Shown here in pieces: positions 43,050-52,900 of a stretch of 64,000 bases of DNA. A model generated the notes under the pieces. That model was not told where the DNA came from. It worked only from the letters and a program-made list of their open reading frames with translations, and did not search any database. Positions within the stretch are counted from its first letter, which is position 1, and each line of letters opens with the position of its first letter. The translations under genes and the position numbers were made by a program. The DNA comes from Hahellaceae bacterium (GTDB lineage: Bacteria; Pseudomonadota; Gammaproteobacteria; Pseudomonadales; Oleiphilaceae). The DNA lies in contig JACKOD010000006.1 in NCBI GenBank assembly GCA_024234505.1, positions 62,001 through 126,000 on the forward strand. Direction: 5' to 3'.

Positions 43050-43489
43050 AAGGCAGATCACCAAGCGGACTTAAAGTTTGTCGACTAAACACTCCGGTTG
43101 ATGCCAGAGCGGGACACCGACCATATTCGGCGTCGCTGTTGAGATCTATTATTCGCCTCAGTAGTGCTGGTGAAAAGCCCGCCACGTGCGGTTTTATGGT
43201 TTTATGACCAATCGTGATACTTCCGTGATAACCGGCCAACAAGCCGGGTATTGCCACCGGATTTGTCATCGATTCGTGTTGCTTTGAATCATTTTCGTGA
43301 CACTTTCGGGAGATCTATCGCGTAGCATTTGCACACCTGACGAATTCATTGGTAAGACCCCTTGAAAGCAACGCCCTTAACCCGACAGGCATTTAAAACG
43401 CCCACGCGGTTTTAGTCGAGACGCTACCCTCTCCAGAGTGAGGATGTTAATGTGACCCATCGCTACAAGCACAAGGAGACCGGAATCCA
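43050..43489. other. Intergenic region between divergent msrAB and the OmpR-type regulator gene
   Basis: About 440 bases with no convincing ORF. An imperfect dyad around 43395-43415 (AAAAC...GTTTT) lies about 85 bases before the regulator start. It could be an autoregulatory site but is weak. A good ribosome site (AAGGAGACCGG) precedes 43490. Confidence 0.35.
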
Positions 43490-44188
43490 ATGAACCCTCG
43501 CATTCTGATCATCGAAGATGACAACGACATTCGCCACCTGATCGAAATGAACCTCAAAGACATGCATCTCGATGTCACCTGTTGCGATAACGGCAAGCGA
43601 GGACTGGAACAAGCCCAGCAATACGATTATGACCTGATTGTGCTGGATATCATGCTACCGGGAGTGGATGGACTGGATATCTGCCGGCAGCTAAGATTCG
43701 CCGGAAAAACCACCCCGATATTGATGCTCACCGCACGCGACTCGGAAGCCGATCGCGTGATTGGTCTGGAAATGGGTGCCGATGACTACCTCACCAAACC
43801 GTTCAGCGTGCGGGAATTGCAAGCCAGGGTCAAAGCCATGCTGCGGCGTGTGGCCATGCTAAGCCAACCGGCCTCAGCCGAGAAAGACACTCGTCAGTTT
43901 GGCGCGCTCACCATTAACGAAAGTAAACGGGAAGTCAGGCTGGACGGCCAGCCGATCGATCTCACGGGTACAGAATTTGATCTGCTGATACATCTGGCCC
44001 GCCACCCGGGTATCGTGTTCAGTCGCGCACAGCTACTGGATCAGGTTTGGGGCTACAAGCACAGCGGTTACGAACATACCGTCAACTCCCATATCAACCG
44101 GCTACGCACCAAGTTGGAAAAAGACCCCGCCAATCCCCAGTTTGTGCTGACCGTCTGGGGTGTCGGTTATAAATTTAATGATCACTGA
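43490..44188 (+). CDS. OmpR/PhoB-family response regulator
   Basis: A 232-residue regulator. The receiver domain has RILIIEDDNDIRH, phospho-acceptor Asp in YDLIVLDIMLPG, Thr in MLTARDSE and Lys in DYLTKPFSVRELQARV. A winged-helix DNA-binding domain follows (EFDLLIHLARHPGIVFSRAQLLDQVWGYKHSGYEHTVNSHINRLRTKLE). It is directly followed, after 11 bases, by a histidine kinase gene, its partner. The system resembles envelope- or stress-response pairs of the CpxR/BaeR type, but the target cannot be read from sequence. Confidence 0.93.
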   Translation: MNPRILIIEDDNDIRHLIEMNLKDMHLDVTCCDNGKRGLEQAQQYDYDLIVLDIMLPGVDGLDICRQLRFAGKTTPILMLTARDSEADRVIGLEMGADDYLTKPFSVRELQARVKAMLRRVAMLSQPASAEKDTRQFGALTINESKREVRLDGQPIDLTGTEFDLLIHLARHPGIVFSRAQLLDQVWGYKHSGYEHTVNSHINRLRTKLEKDPANPQFVLTVWGVGYKFNDH

Positions 44189-44199
44189 GGTATTCCGCT

Positions 44200-45672
44200 G
44201 TGTTTAATTCGTTCTACCGAAAATTGGCGCTGGCGCTACTGCTTTGCTTTTTTGTGACAGGTATTGTGCTGATTATTCTGGTGGAACGGCTCTCGCGCAA
44301 TTATCAGGATGAAGTAGAGCAGAAACTGCACCAGGATCTTGCCGAACACGTGATTCAGGAAAACAACGCCTTGCAGCAAGGCAGGATTAACGCAGAAACA
44401 CTCGAGTCCACCTTTCATTCCATGATGATTCTTGGACCGAGTTTCGAGTTTTATGTGCTGGATCCTCAAGGTCAGGTCAAAATATTTTCAGCGGCCCCCG
44501 GCAAAGTCGTCCGGAATCAGGTTTCGCTGGAACCTCTGCAACAATTCCTGCACAAACCAGTGAGACTCCCGATTCGTGGCGACGACCCTCGCAGTGAAGG
44601 GCGACAGAAGATCTTCTCGGTCGCCCCCATCCAGAATCAGGGGCAAATTAACGGGTACCTCTACATTATTATTGGTAGCGAAGTTTCTGAAGGGGTCGCC
44701 GACCTGTTGCGTAACAGTCATATTGCCAAACTCGGTTATTCAGGCCTGGCCGTATCATTGGGTTTTGCACTGACCGTGACACTCCTGCTCTTTGCCTTGC
44801 TGACCCGTCCTTTACGACAGCTGGCATTGGACATGCAACGTTTTCGATCGCAAGGTTTTTCCCGCGATACACTGCCGCTATCACATTGGAAAGAAGATTC
44901 CGGCGATGAAATCCAAAATCTTGGCGCCACCTTTAATGCTTTGGCCAATGAGCTTCAATCGCAGTACCAGAAAGTTAAATCCACCGATGAGTTGCGTCGG
45001 GAAATGATTGCCTATGTGTCGCATGACTTGCGAACCCCCCTCGCCTCATTACTGGGCTATCTCGAAACCTGGCAGTTGAAATATGGCCAGCAAGGCCCTT
45101 CTGAAGGTGGTGCGCTCATTCAGGTCGCGGTGAACAATGGCCATCGAATCCGCCAGCTCATTGAGCAACTGTTTGAACTGGCCCACCTTGATGGAGATAA
45201 CGTACCGCTCAACAAGGAAATCTTTGCGATAGCAGAGTTAGCCTGCGATGTTGCACAGAGTATGCAGCTGGAAGCCACCCAAAAAGGTGTTCAACTGACA
45301 ATATCCCCATTAAATCCGGCACTGCAGGTAATTGCCGATATGCCCAAAATAGAACGGGTGATAACCAACTTGATCGACAATGCCATGCGACACAGTCATG
45401 AGGGCGGTCATATAGAGGTGCTATTTAGCAACGTGAGCAAAGGCATGCTGGTTGAAGTAAAAGACCACGGCGATGGTATTCCTGCAGACGAAATCGATCA
45501 TATATTCGACGCTCATTTTCGGGGAAAACAAAGTCATCTCGATAAAAAAGGAAACAGTGGATTAGGGCTCGCCATTACCCGGCGAATACTTGCCTTGCAT
45601 GGTAGTGAAATTGCCGTGCGCAGCACGCCAGGACGGGAAACGGTTTTTTCATTTACCTTGCCCATCCCCTGA
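44200..45672 (+). CDS. Membrane sensor histidine kinase, partner of the upstream OmpR-type regulator
   Basis: A 490-residue kinase. TM1 is LALALLLCFFVTGIVLIILV. The periplasmic domain is about 150 residues. TM2 (LAVSLGFALTVTLLLFALL) is followed by HAMP (GDEIQNLGATFNALANELQ), HisKA with phospho-His in VSHDLRTPLASLLGYLETW, then HATPase_c with VITNLIDNAMRHS and GNSGLGLAITRRILALHGS. It starts at a GTG (44200) with GAGG nine bases upstream. There is no other gene in the operon to suggest the signal. No clear terminator follows. Confidence 0.92.
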   Translation: MFNSFYRKLALALLLCFFVTGIVLIILVERLSRNYQDEVEQKLHQDLAEHVIQENNALQQGRINAETLESTFHSMMILGPSFEFYVLDPQGQVKIFSAAPGKVVRNQVSLEPLQQFLHKPVRLPIRGDDPRSEGRQKIFSVAPIQNQGQINGYLYIIIGSEVSEGVADLLRNSHIAKLGYSGLAVSLGFALTVTLLLFALLTRPLRQLALDMQRFRSQGFSRDTLPLSHWKEDSGDEIQNLGATFNALANELQSQYQKVKSTDELRREMIAYVSHDLRTPLASLLGYLETWQLKYGQQGPSEGGALIQVAVNNGHRIRQLIEQLFELAHLDGDNVPLNKEIFAIAELACDVAQSMQLEATQKGVQLTISPLNPALQVIADMPKIERVITNLIDNAMRHSHEGGHIEVLFSNVSKGMLVEVKDHGDGIPADEIDHIFDAHFRGKQSHLDKKGNSGLGLAITRRILALHGSEIAVRSTPGRETVFSFTLPIP

Positions 45673-45975
45673 AATGGCTCGTTAAATTTACTGGCGGTCG
45701 CACCCGAAAATTTGAACGCATCCGGATTGACTAACATTTCAACAGAGCTATAATGACTTTGGCTTTATTGTTCGGTTCAATCGTGTTGTCTTTACGTTGA
45801 GACACGCTGATATAGTGGCAGTTTCTGGTTAAATCAAATTCGATTTATTCAGCAACACAATATTCAGCACACCTCCTCGTCCTGCTCTACAAATCGTTAA
45901 CCGTTGCTCCAAGCTAAAATCATTTTTTACAGAAACATTGTTTTTAAAAAACATTGCAAGTCACAGGAAATTTTT
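45673..45975 (+). promoter_or_regulatory. Upstream region and probable long leader of the cold-shock gene
   Basis: The 300 bases before the cold-shock start are AT-rich and ORF-free. TTGTCT...TATAGT around 45786-45816 could be a promoter, although the spacing is long. If used it would give a leader of about 150 bases, as is usual for cspA-type genes whose leader folds according to temperature. A cold-box sequence could not be confirmed. Confidence 0.35.
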
Positions 45976-46185
45976 ATGTCACAAACTACTACTGGCACGG
46001 TTAAATGGTTCAACGAAACTAAAGGCTTTGGCTTCCTGGCTCAGGAAAATGGCCCTGACGTATTCGTACATTTCAGTGCAATCAACAGCGCTGGCTTCAA
46101 GACTCTGACCGAAGGCCAGAAAGTTCAGTTTACCGTGACTCAGGGCAAAAAAGGCCCACAAGCTGAAAACGTTGTTGCCATCTAA
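45976..46185 (+). CDS. Cold-shock protein (CspA family)
   Basis: A 69-residue single OB-fold protein: TGTVKWFNETKGFGFLAQENG with RNP1 KGFGFL, VFVHFSAINSAGFKTL with RNP2 VFVHFS, then a C-terminal GPQAENVVAI. It binds single-stranded RNA and DNA and acts as an RNA chaperone. The start at 45976 has an AGGA site, and a strong terminator follows. The open frame upstream to 45904 is leader. Whether the gene is cold-induced or constitutive cannot be told. Confidence 0.95.
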   Translation: MSQTTTGTVKWFNETKGFGFLAQENGPDVFVHFSAINSAGFKTLTEGQKVQFTVTQGKKGPQAENVVAI

Positions 46186-46210
46186 TACGTTTTAGCCTGA
46201 CAAATCTCTT

Positions 46211-46247
46211 AAGCCAGACTGGAAACAGTCTGGCTTAAATTTTTTTA
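46211..46247 (+). terminator. Rho-independent terminator of the cold-shock gene
   Basis: AAGCCAGACTG-GAAA-CAGTCTGGCTT stem-loop (46211-46236) followed by an AAA and a run of T residues. Confidence 0.93.
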
Positions 46248-46328
46248 TCTCCCCAGAAATCCGCATTCCGCCCCCTCACGCGATCTGCCTTTTTCATCGC
46301 CTCGCCCCCTCCAGAGATCCCTTTCATT

Positions 46329-46952
46329 ATGTCTGACTCTCAAGTCCGTACTATTTACGGTATGCTCAGTTTTAAACATCGCAGTAAAGTACTCAAACAG
46401 CTCAGAAAAACAGCCTCTCCCGAATTGCATGGCCACCAGATCTGGCAATCGTGCTATATGATTATGGAATATCTGGAACAACACCCACCGGCAGAGCAGA
46501 CGAACATTTTAGAGATTGGCTGCGGCTGGGGCATGCTGGGTATTTATTGTGCCAAGAACTTTAACGCACAGGTCACGCTCACCGATGCCGATGCCAACGT
46601 GTTTCCGTATGCTCACGCCCACGCCGATCTGAATCAGGCGCAGGTCAGCACAAAACATCTGGCATTTTCTGAAATTGGTGAATCCGAACTTAAAGACAAG
46701 CAAATTCTGATCGGTAGTGATATCTGTTTTTGGCCAGAAATCGTCAAACCACTTCAGGCATTATTAACGCGTGCCATACAGAGCGGCGTAAAAAAAATAC
46801 TGATTGCAGACCCCGGCCGACATCCCTTTCTGAGACTCGCAGAGTATTTCGTAACCGAACACAACGCTAAGCTGCTGTCATGGACGCTGGATAACGGCAC
46901 CAAGAATCATGGCAAGATCCTGCTGATCGAAACAGGCAACGCGCCTGCCTGA
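46329..46952 (+). CDS. Class I SAM-dependent methyltransferase
   Basis: A 207-residue protein. The SAM-binding motif I is ILEIGCGWGMLGIYCAK, the acidic loop is VTLTDADANVFPYAHAHADLN, and a motif IV-like stretch is ILIGSDICFWPEIVKPL. The order and spacing match the methyltransferase-16 / ETFB-lysine-methyltransferase-like group, which often acts on proteins or small amines. The WPEI position lies where these enzymes have their substrate loop. There is no operon partner; the small Cys-rich gene is about 150 bases downstream. The function is otherwise unknown. Confidence 0.82.
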   Translation: MSDSQVRTIYGMLSFKHRSKVLKQLRKTASPELHGHQIWQSCYMIMEYLEQHPPAEQTNILEIGCGWGMLGIYCAKNFNAQVTLTDADANVFPYAHAHADLNQAQVSTKHLAFSEIGESELKDKQILIGSDICFWPEIVKPLQALLTRAIQSGVKKILIADPGRHPFLRLAEYFVTEHNAKLLSWTLDNGTKNHGKILLIETGNAPA

Positions 46953-47103
46953 ACCCGCTGTCGCCTCGCCCTGACACACCCTGCCGACATAAACCTCCGT
47001 GAAGTTATTTTTCGGGCAGCATTGGTTTTGTCATGGGCTTGGGCAATAATCACTTCGGCATTTCGATGCACATATAAAAAATAACTAACAAGGAGAGAGT
47101 TTC

Positions 47104-47235
47104 ATGACCTTATGTCCAATTGCAATTGTTTCAGGCTGTAAAAGCTGCCCTCTGTTCAAGGTTTGTCCCGCCAAAGGCATTATTGGTGATTACAAAAAAG
47201 AATCACCCGAAAAGGCGCCGGCCGATAAAAAGTAA
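47104..47235 (+). CDS. 43-residue cysteine-rich small protein
   Basis: A short ORF: MTLCPIAIVSGCKSCPLFKVCPAKGIIGDYKK..., with Cys at positions 4, 12, 15 and 21, in the pattern Cys-x7-Cys-x2-Cys-x5-Cys. A strong ribosome site (AAGGAGAGAGTTTC) precedes the ATG at 47104, and a hairpin terminator follows about 105 bases after the stop. Four spaced Cys could ligate zinc or an iron-sulfur centre. I recall similar short proteins with the CPIAI...GDYK core in other gammaproteobacteria, but no function is known to me. It would be missed by annotation with a 60-codon cutoff. Confidence 0.8.
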   Translation: MTLCPIAIVSGCKSCPLFKVCPAKGIIGDYKKESPEKAPADKK

Positions 47236-47342
47236 AATTTGCCAGGGAGTGTTGGCGTTGCGTCCTGTAAACAGTTAACAGCCCCACCTACAGCTTGATA
47301 GAAGCAAACGTCAACAATTCCTAACAAGTCATCAGACAAACG

Positions 47343-47374
47343 ATGAGAAGCACGGCTCTCGCTGTGCTTCTCAT
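47343..47374. terminator. Bidirectional hairpin between the Cys-rich gene and the convergent TPR gene
   Basis: ATGAGAAGCAC (47343-47353) pairs exactly with GTGCTTCTCAT (47364-47374). It overlaps the last codon of the minus-strand gene. Confidence 0.65.
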
Positions 47375-48807
47375 TCGTTCCGGATCAGCTCCAGGCGTTC
47401 ATGCTTTGCAACCATTGCCTGATATTCTGGCATGAACTGCTGAATAGGATGATCAGGAAAGGTTCGTTCAATAAACTTCAAATAAGTCAGCGCCTTATCC
47501 CATTGCTGCAATCCATTCGCCAAGGCTCGGGCAACAAAAAAGTAAACCTCGGCAATCACAGCATCTTCGGGAAAACGCTTGTGAGCATCCTGCGCCAATG
47601 CAAACATCAGTCGGTATTCACCCTGATGGTAGAGCAACTCCAGCATGCCTAAAACAAGCTTTGCGTTACTTACACGAAAATTACTCTCACCCACTTGTAA
47701 CAGGCGCAGCAACGCGCACAACTCTGCACCCTGATTTCGATCCACGACGAGACGAATAAAGCGTTCCCCGTACTTTTCGAGCTTTTCAATATTACGGGAG
47801 GCTTTCAGCAACCGATAAAGGTGCTCTACGCGGGTGTTATTTTCCGGATGTTTGCGAACAATATCTTCCAGTAAAACCAGGACTTGCTCGTAGTGGCCGT
47901 CTTTCAGATTCATATCAATGTCAGCATCGAGCCGCTTCGAACGGTCTCTGGGCCCTGCTCCCAGCGATTCTTCTGTATGTATGTCTGCCGCATAACCCAG
48001 GCGTCCCTGATACTGAAACATCAGATAGCCCAACATATTAAACAGCACCAACAAGAAATAGCTTGATAGAAAGCCTGACAACGGCCAGCCAATCCACGTA
48101 GGAAAATGCAGTAAAGCAAACTCCTGCGCCGCCCCCATCGCCAACGACAAGAGAACAAGATAGCCGTACAAGCGCATGTACGGCCAACCGATGGCAACGA
48201 CCAGTGTTAACAGCCGCAGCGGATTGACCGCATCAGCAACATTTTTTTCCAATGCAAGCACCATAGTGCTTGCAGGCAACACCAACAGAATAAATGCCAG
48301 GGCAAGACCGCCAAGCATCGACCCGCCCACATGAAATGCTCCTGCCAGCATCAGAGCAAACAGGATAAACACACCCATTTGCTGAAACATGATCCCCAGG
48401 CCCCCGCTAAAGGCCGAAGCAAAGGCAGGAGGATTCAAGCGCCCTTCCGAAGTTTGCTCAATGATGCTGTAAGCATACTGGGTCAGCACGGCCAGTAACA
48501 TGACACTTCCGATCAACCCCAGCCAGCTTCCCGGCAGCAACAGAGGAACAAAGGTGCCCAGCAGCAACACCATGAGAGGATCTCGTTGAAACGGGTAAGC
48601 AAAAAACTCGTTGATACGCTCCCAAAATGGCTGAACCTGATTACCCGCGCCTTCGTATTTCAGAGAAAAACTACAGATGGGACAGTGTCCGCGCTTTTTG
48701 CGCTCATCGCCATCCGGCATACAGCGACTGCAAAAGTGTCTGGCGCAACGCTGACAATACCATTTAGAAGCGTCGGCGGGATGATAGTGACAATACATGG
48801 AGGACAA
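47371..48807 (-). CDS. Membrane protein with N-terminal zinc finger and C-terminal TPR-like domain
   Basis: A 478-residue protein. The N-terminal Cys/His box is YCHYHPADASKWYCQRCARHFCSRC followed by CPIC, like a B-box or zinc ribbon. Then come about seven transmembrane helices (residues 75-270) resembling DUF4013-type regions. The C-terminal half is helical with TPR-like repeats (DGHYEQVLVLLEDIVRKHPEN, GEYRLMFALAQDAHKRFPED, QQWDKALTYLKFIERTFPDH). The likely start is the TTG at 48807, with GAGG eight bases upstream; the ATG at 48798 lacks a site. It may be a scaffold in the inner membrane; no reaction is predicted. Confidence 0.75.
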   Translation of the reverse strand: MSSMYCHYHPADASKWYCQRCARHFCSRCMPDGDERKKRGHCPICSFSLKYEGAGNQVQPFWERINEFFAYPFQRDPLMVLLLGTFVPLLLPGSWLGLIGSVMLLAVLTQYAYSIIEQTSEGRLNPPAFASAFSGGLGIMFQQMGVFILFALMLAGAFHVGGSMLGGLALAFILLVLPASTMVLALEKNVADAVNPLRLLTLVVAIGWPYMRLYGYLVLLSLAMGAAQEFALLHFPTWIGWPLSGFLSSYFLLVLFNMLGYLMFQYQGRLGYAADIHTEESLGAGPRDRSKRLDADIDMNLKDGHYEQVLVLLEDIVRKHPENNTRVEHLYRLLKASRNIEKLEKYGERFIRLVVDRNQGAELCALLRLLQVGESNFRVSNAKLVLGMLELLYHQGEYRLMFALAQDAHKRFPEDAVIAEVYFFVARALANGLQQWDKALTYLKFIERTFPDHPIQQFMPEYQAMVAKHERLELIRNE

Positions 48808-48979
48808 ACAACTTACCTCATAAGTGTATAAATCTGTTTAATGCTACAACCAAAGGATTCGTCTTTGTTTGCCTAACAATAGCTGAATTCATGGTCTAAC
48901 ATTAGACTGAATTTTTAGATTTTTCTTTTCAAATCTGTTTTCTAACGCTGTTTCGACCGCCATTGAGAGGCCTCAACGA

Positions 48980-49954
48980 ATGTTTATTACACGGCCAATA
49001 CACAACATATTTCAGTGTGTGTTTTTGGCTATTGCCTGCCTGAGCATTGCGGCGTGCCATAACGAAGCTGCTGCTCCGCTGAAAATTGGCAGCAATGTCT
49101 GGCCCGGTTACGAGACATTATATCTTGCAAGAAGCCTGGACTGGCTGCCGGAGTCATCAGTAAAGCTCGTCGAACTGCCCAGTTCCACGGATGTTTCACT
49201 GGCCATGCGCAACCATTTGCTTGATGGTGCCTGTCTCACCCTGGATGAGGCCTTGCTGTTGTTACAACATGACATCGACATCTCCATTTTACTGGTCATG
49301 GACTTCTCGTCGGGAGGCGACGTACTACTCGGCAAAGCACAGCTAGACGATCTTCAATCACTCAAAGGAAAACGAATCGGCGTAGAAAACAATGCCGTCG
49401 GTGCGATTGTTCTTGATTCGGCATTGCGCAAAGCCGGGTTGCGAATCAATGACGTGACACTGATTAAACTCACGGTTGATGAACAAGAGTCAGCATTTGT
49501 AGCGGATAACATAGATGCACTGGTTACTTTTGATCCCGTCAGTACCCGCCTGATTAACAACCACCAGGCGCACGTGTTGTTCAGCAGTAAAGAAATTCCA
49601 GGGCGAATTGTTGATGTGCTGGTGATACGTAATGACCTGCCAGACGTTCAGAAAGCGAATATACAAATGCTGGTAGACGCCCATTTTAAGGCGCTGGGTT
49701 ACTTGCAATCCTCCCCAGAAAGTGCCGCAGGAAAAATGGCTCCCAGATTAGACCTGACACCAGAAGAACTGGAGCAAGCCTATCAAGGCCTCACTCTCCC
49801 CAGCAAGGAGGAAAACCGGCGGTTTTTGACGGGCGCCCCCTCACAAATGCAGTTGCGGGCAGAGGAGCTGGCCAGACTCATGCTGAACAACAACCTGATT
49901 AGCGCGTACCCCAGAATTGGGCAAATTACGCATCGCTACTGGCTCGGAGACTAA
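48980..49954 (+). CDS. ABC-type substrate-binding lipoprotein (NMT1/SsuA-like)
   Basis: A 324-residue lipoprotein with the lipobox IAAC (LAIACLSIAACHNEA). The periplasmic binding domain has KIGSNVWPGYETLYLARSLDWL, LLDGACLTLDEALLL, LKGKRIGVENNAVGAIVLDSALRKAGL and DALVTFDPVSTRLI. This is the NMT1/SsuA/ThiY group that binds sulfonates, nitrate-like anions or thiamine precursors. No ABC permease is near. Its stop is directly followed by the start of a membrane GGDEF-EAL protein (zero-base gap), so it probably serves as that protein's ligand sensor. The ligand is unknown. Confidence 0.85.
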   Translation: MFITRPIHNIFQCVFLAIACLSIAACHNEAAAPLKIGSNVWPGYETLYLARSLDWLPESSVKLVELPSSTDVSLAMRNHLLDGACLTLDEALLLLQHDIDISILLVMDFSSGGDVLLGKAQLDDLQSLKGKRIGVENNAVGAIVLDSALRKAGLRINDVTLIKLTVDEQESAFVADNIDALVTFDPVSTRLINNHQAHVLFSSKEIPGRIVDVLVIRNDLPDVQKANIQMLVDAHFKALGYLQSSPESAAGKMAPRLDLTPEELEQAYQGLTLPSKEENRRFLTGAPSQMQLRAEELARLMLNNNLISAYPRIGQITHRYWLGD

Positions 49955-52900
49955 TTGAACGCCATGAAGTTTAGACCCTCTGCGTCCCTGCGAGTCTGGA
50001 TTCCCATGCTGGTTTTCGGTGCGTTCAGCCTGTTGCTGGTGTTATTCAGCCTGATCGCCCACCACCGGGAAAAGGCAGAAATTATCGCGGAATATCATCA
50101 GGATGTGTCTTTCCGCATGGCATGGATACAACGTGCCGTGCAAAACGAGATCGATGATGGAAAGTGGGAGAGCGTGCTGCAGACCATTGCGAATGCTGCG
50201 CTCTACGGTGATATTAAATACATTGCCTTGCTCAACGATAAAAATAAAGTACTCTATGCCACCCGGTTTGCCTGGAAAGATCAGTTTGCCGAAAATGTAC
50301 TGGATGGATTTTCGTCCGTCGATAATGCCGAAGCCCAGCGCAAAAAAGTACCGGTGGTTCGCGACGACCCGGTCGGCCAGGTATTATATAGCCACTACCC
50401 TATTGCGCTTCCCAATCCTTCCGGCCTACGCGACAACAAAATGGGCACGCTGGTGATGGCCTACGACCTGACCCCCGGCTTTGAACAACTTAATCACCAG
50501 ATGCGTGCAAATTTTCTGGACCAGTGGCTGGTTACCTTCGGTTTATCGCTACTATTGGTTCTTTTGCTCAATCGTAACCTCTCTCGTCCTATCCGACGCC
50601 TCTCTGCCGCCGTGGAACAGGTACAACAAGGCAATTACGGTATTCAGGTCAAGGTTCGGCAGAAAAGTGAAATCGGCCGGCTGAGTCAAGCATTTAATGC
50701 CATGTCCTTACAGTTAAAGACGACACTCAACGCACTGGACAAAGCGGAACAGCACGAGCGACTGATTCTTGCCTCTACCGCAGAGGGCATTTACGGGATG
50801 AATCTCGAGGGTGAATGTACTTTTGCCAACACAGCCTGCCTGAAAATGCTGGGCTATGAATCCCAGGAAGAGCTCGTCGGATATCCAATGCACGAGCGCA
50901 TGCACCATCATTTTGAGGACTTGACCTACTACCCCGAGAGCGACTGTCCGATCTATCGTGATTGCCTTTCTGGTCGTACTGTCCACTGCGACAGCGAAGT
51001 ATTCTGGCGCAAAGACGGCTCCTCTTTCCGTGTCGAATATCATGCACACCCGATCGTGGAAAACGATGAAATTATTGGTGCCGTGGTTACATTCCACGAT
51101 ATCAGCGAGCGTATCCGTATGGAGGAGGCAGAGAAAGAAGCCTTGCGGATGCTGCAAACCATTCTTGATCGCGCACCGGCACTGATCTCAACCAAAGATC
51201 TGGACGGCAATGTCACCTTTGCCAATCGCTATTTTGAAATACTGGATGCGCGAGGCCCGGACGCATTTCAAGGCAAAAACATTTACGACCTGTTCCCGGA
51301 AGAAGTCGCAGACGAACTCTGGAAAAACGATCTGGTTGCCCAAAAAGCCGATGAAGGCGTCGAGCTGGAAGAAGTGGTTAAGCATAGTGATGGCACCGAG
51401 CATACCTATCTGACCATCAAGTTCCCGCTCAAAACCAAAGAAGGGGAGTTATTTGGTACGTGCGCCATTTCTACCGATATTACCGAGCGAAACCAGCGCG
51501 AGAAAATGATCAGGCTACTGTCCCAGGCGCTGGAACAAACCCCCTTGTCGGTGTTTATCACGGACAAAGACGGCGTTATTCAGTACGTTAACCCTCACTA
51601 TGTAGAAGTTTCCGGGTACAGCGCACAGCAACTCATTGGGCAAAAACCCAGCTTTAATCAATCTGGTGCGACCAACCGACAGGTTTATCAGGATTTGTGG
51701 GACACCATTCTTAGCGGCCAGACCTGGACGGGGGAAATCCTTAACAAACGAGCCTCCGGTGCCACTTACTGGGAAAATGTGATTATTTCGCCTTTGGAAG
51801 ACGATAAAGGGCAACTGCAAAACTTTATTTGTATCAAAGAAGACATCTCCCACCGTAAACGTTACGAATCTCAAATTCTGCATCAGGCACACTATGATCC
51901 GTTAACCGACCTGCCGAACCGAATGCTGGCCAGTGACCGACTGAATCAGGCGATCAAGGCGGCAGAACGTCATCAGAAAAAGGTCGCCGTCATTTTTGTG
52001 GATTTAGATAACTTCAAGAAAATCAATGATTCACTCGGACATGAAGCAGGAGATCAACTCCTGATCGAGGCCACCAAGCGACTACAAAAATGTGTTCGCG
52101 CCGAAGATACCCTGGCCAGACAAGGGGGCGACGAATTTTTGATTGTATTGGCCGATATGGAAAGCAGCGATGAGGTGGAACGCGTGGCACTGGGTATCAG
52201 CGAGCAATTCAGCAAGCCCTTTACCCTGTCCGGGATCACCAGTCTCGTCACGGCAAGTATGGGGGTGGCACTTTACCCTGACGATGGCGGGGATTCTGCC
52301 ATGCTGATTCGCAATGCCGATGCCGCCATGTACCGCGCCAAAGATGAAGGACGTAACAACTTCCAGTTTTTTGCGCCTCAGATGAACGAACATGCGCTGC
52401 GGAGATTACAAATAGAGCAACATCTGCATGGCGTGCTCGAACGCAATGAACTGGAGATCTATTATCAACCGTTAATCAATGCAAAAACAGCGCGCATTGT
52501 TGGCGCAGAAGCACTGATTCGCTGGACCAATGCGGATCTGGGACGGGTCAGCCCGGCTGAGTTTATACCCATCTGCGAGCAGACCGGTTTAATTATCGAC
52601 ATCGGCGACTGGATTATTCAGACCGCATGTCAGCAGGCGCAGGACTGGATCAAGCTGGGACTGACGGATTTCTATATATCCATCAACGTTTCTCCGCGCC
52701 AGTTCCGGGGTCGAAATGTCCTGCACTCGATTGAACGCGCTCTGCAATCGACCGGGCTGCAGGCCAAACATCTTGAAATTGAAGTAACGGAAGGTCTGCT
52801 GGTGCGAAATCATCCGGACACGCTGGAGGTCATGTCCACACTCAAGACTCAGGGCGTGCTGATCGCCATGGATGACTTTGGTACCGGCTATTCCTCACTC

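Noticed and set aside
43021..43269. 82-codon minus-strand ORF at the start of msrAB
   Set aside because: It overlaps the msrAB start in another frame and has no ribosome site or family match.
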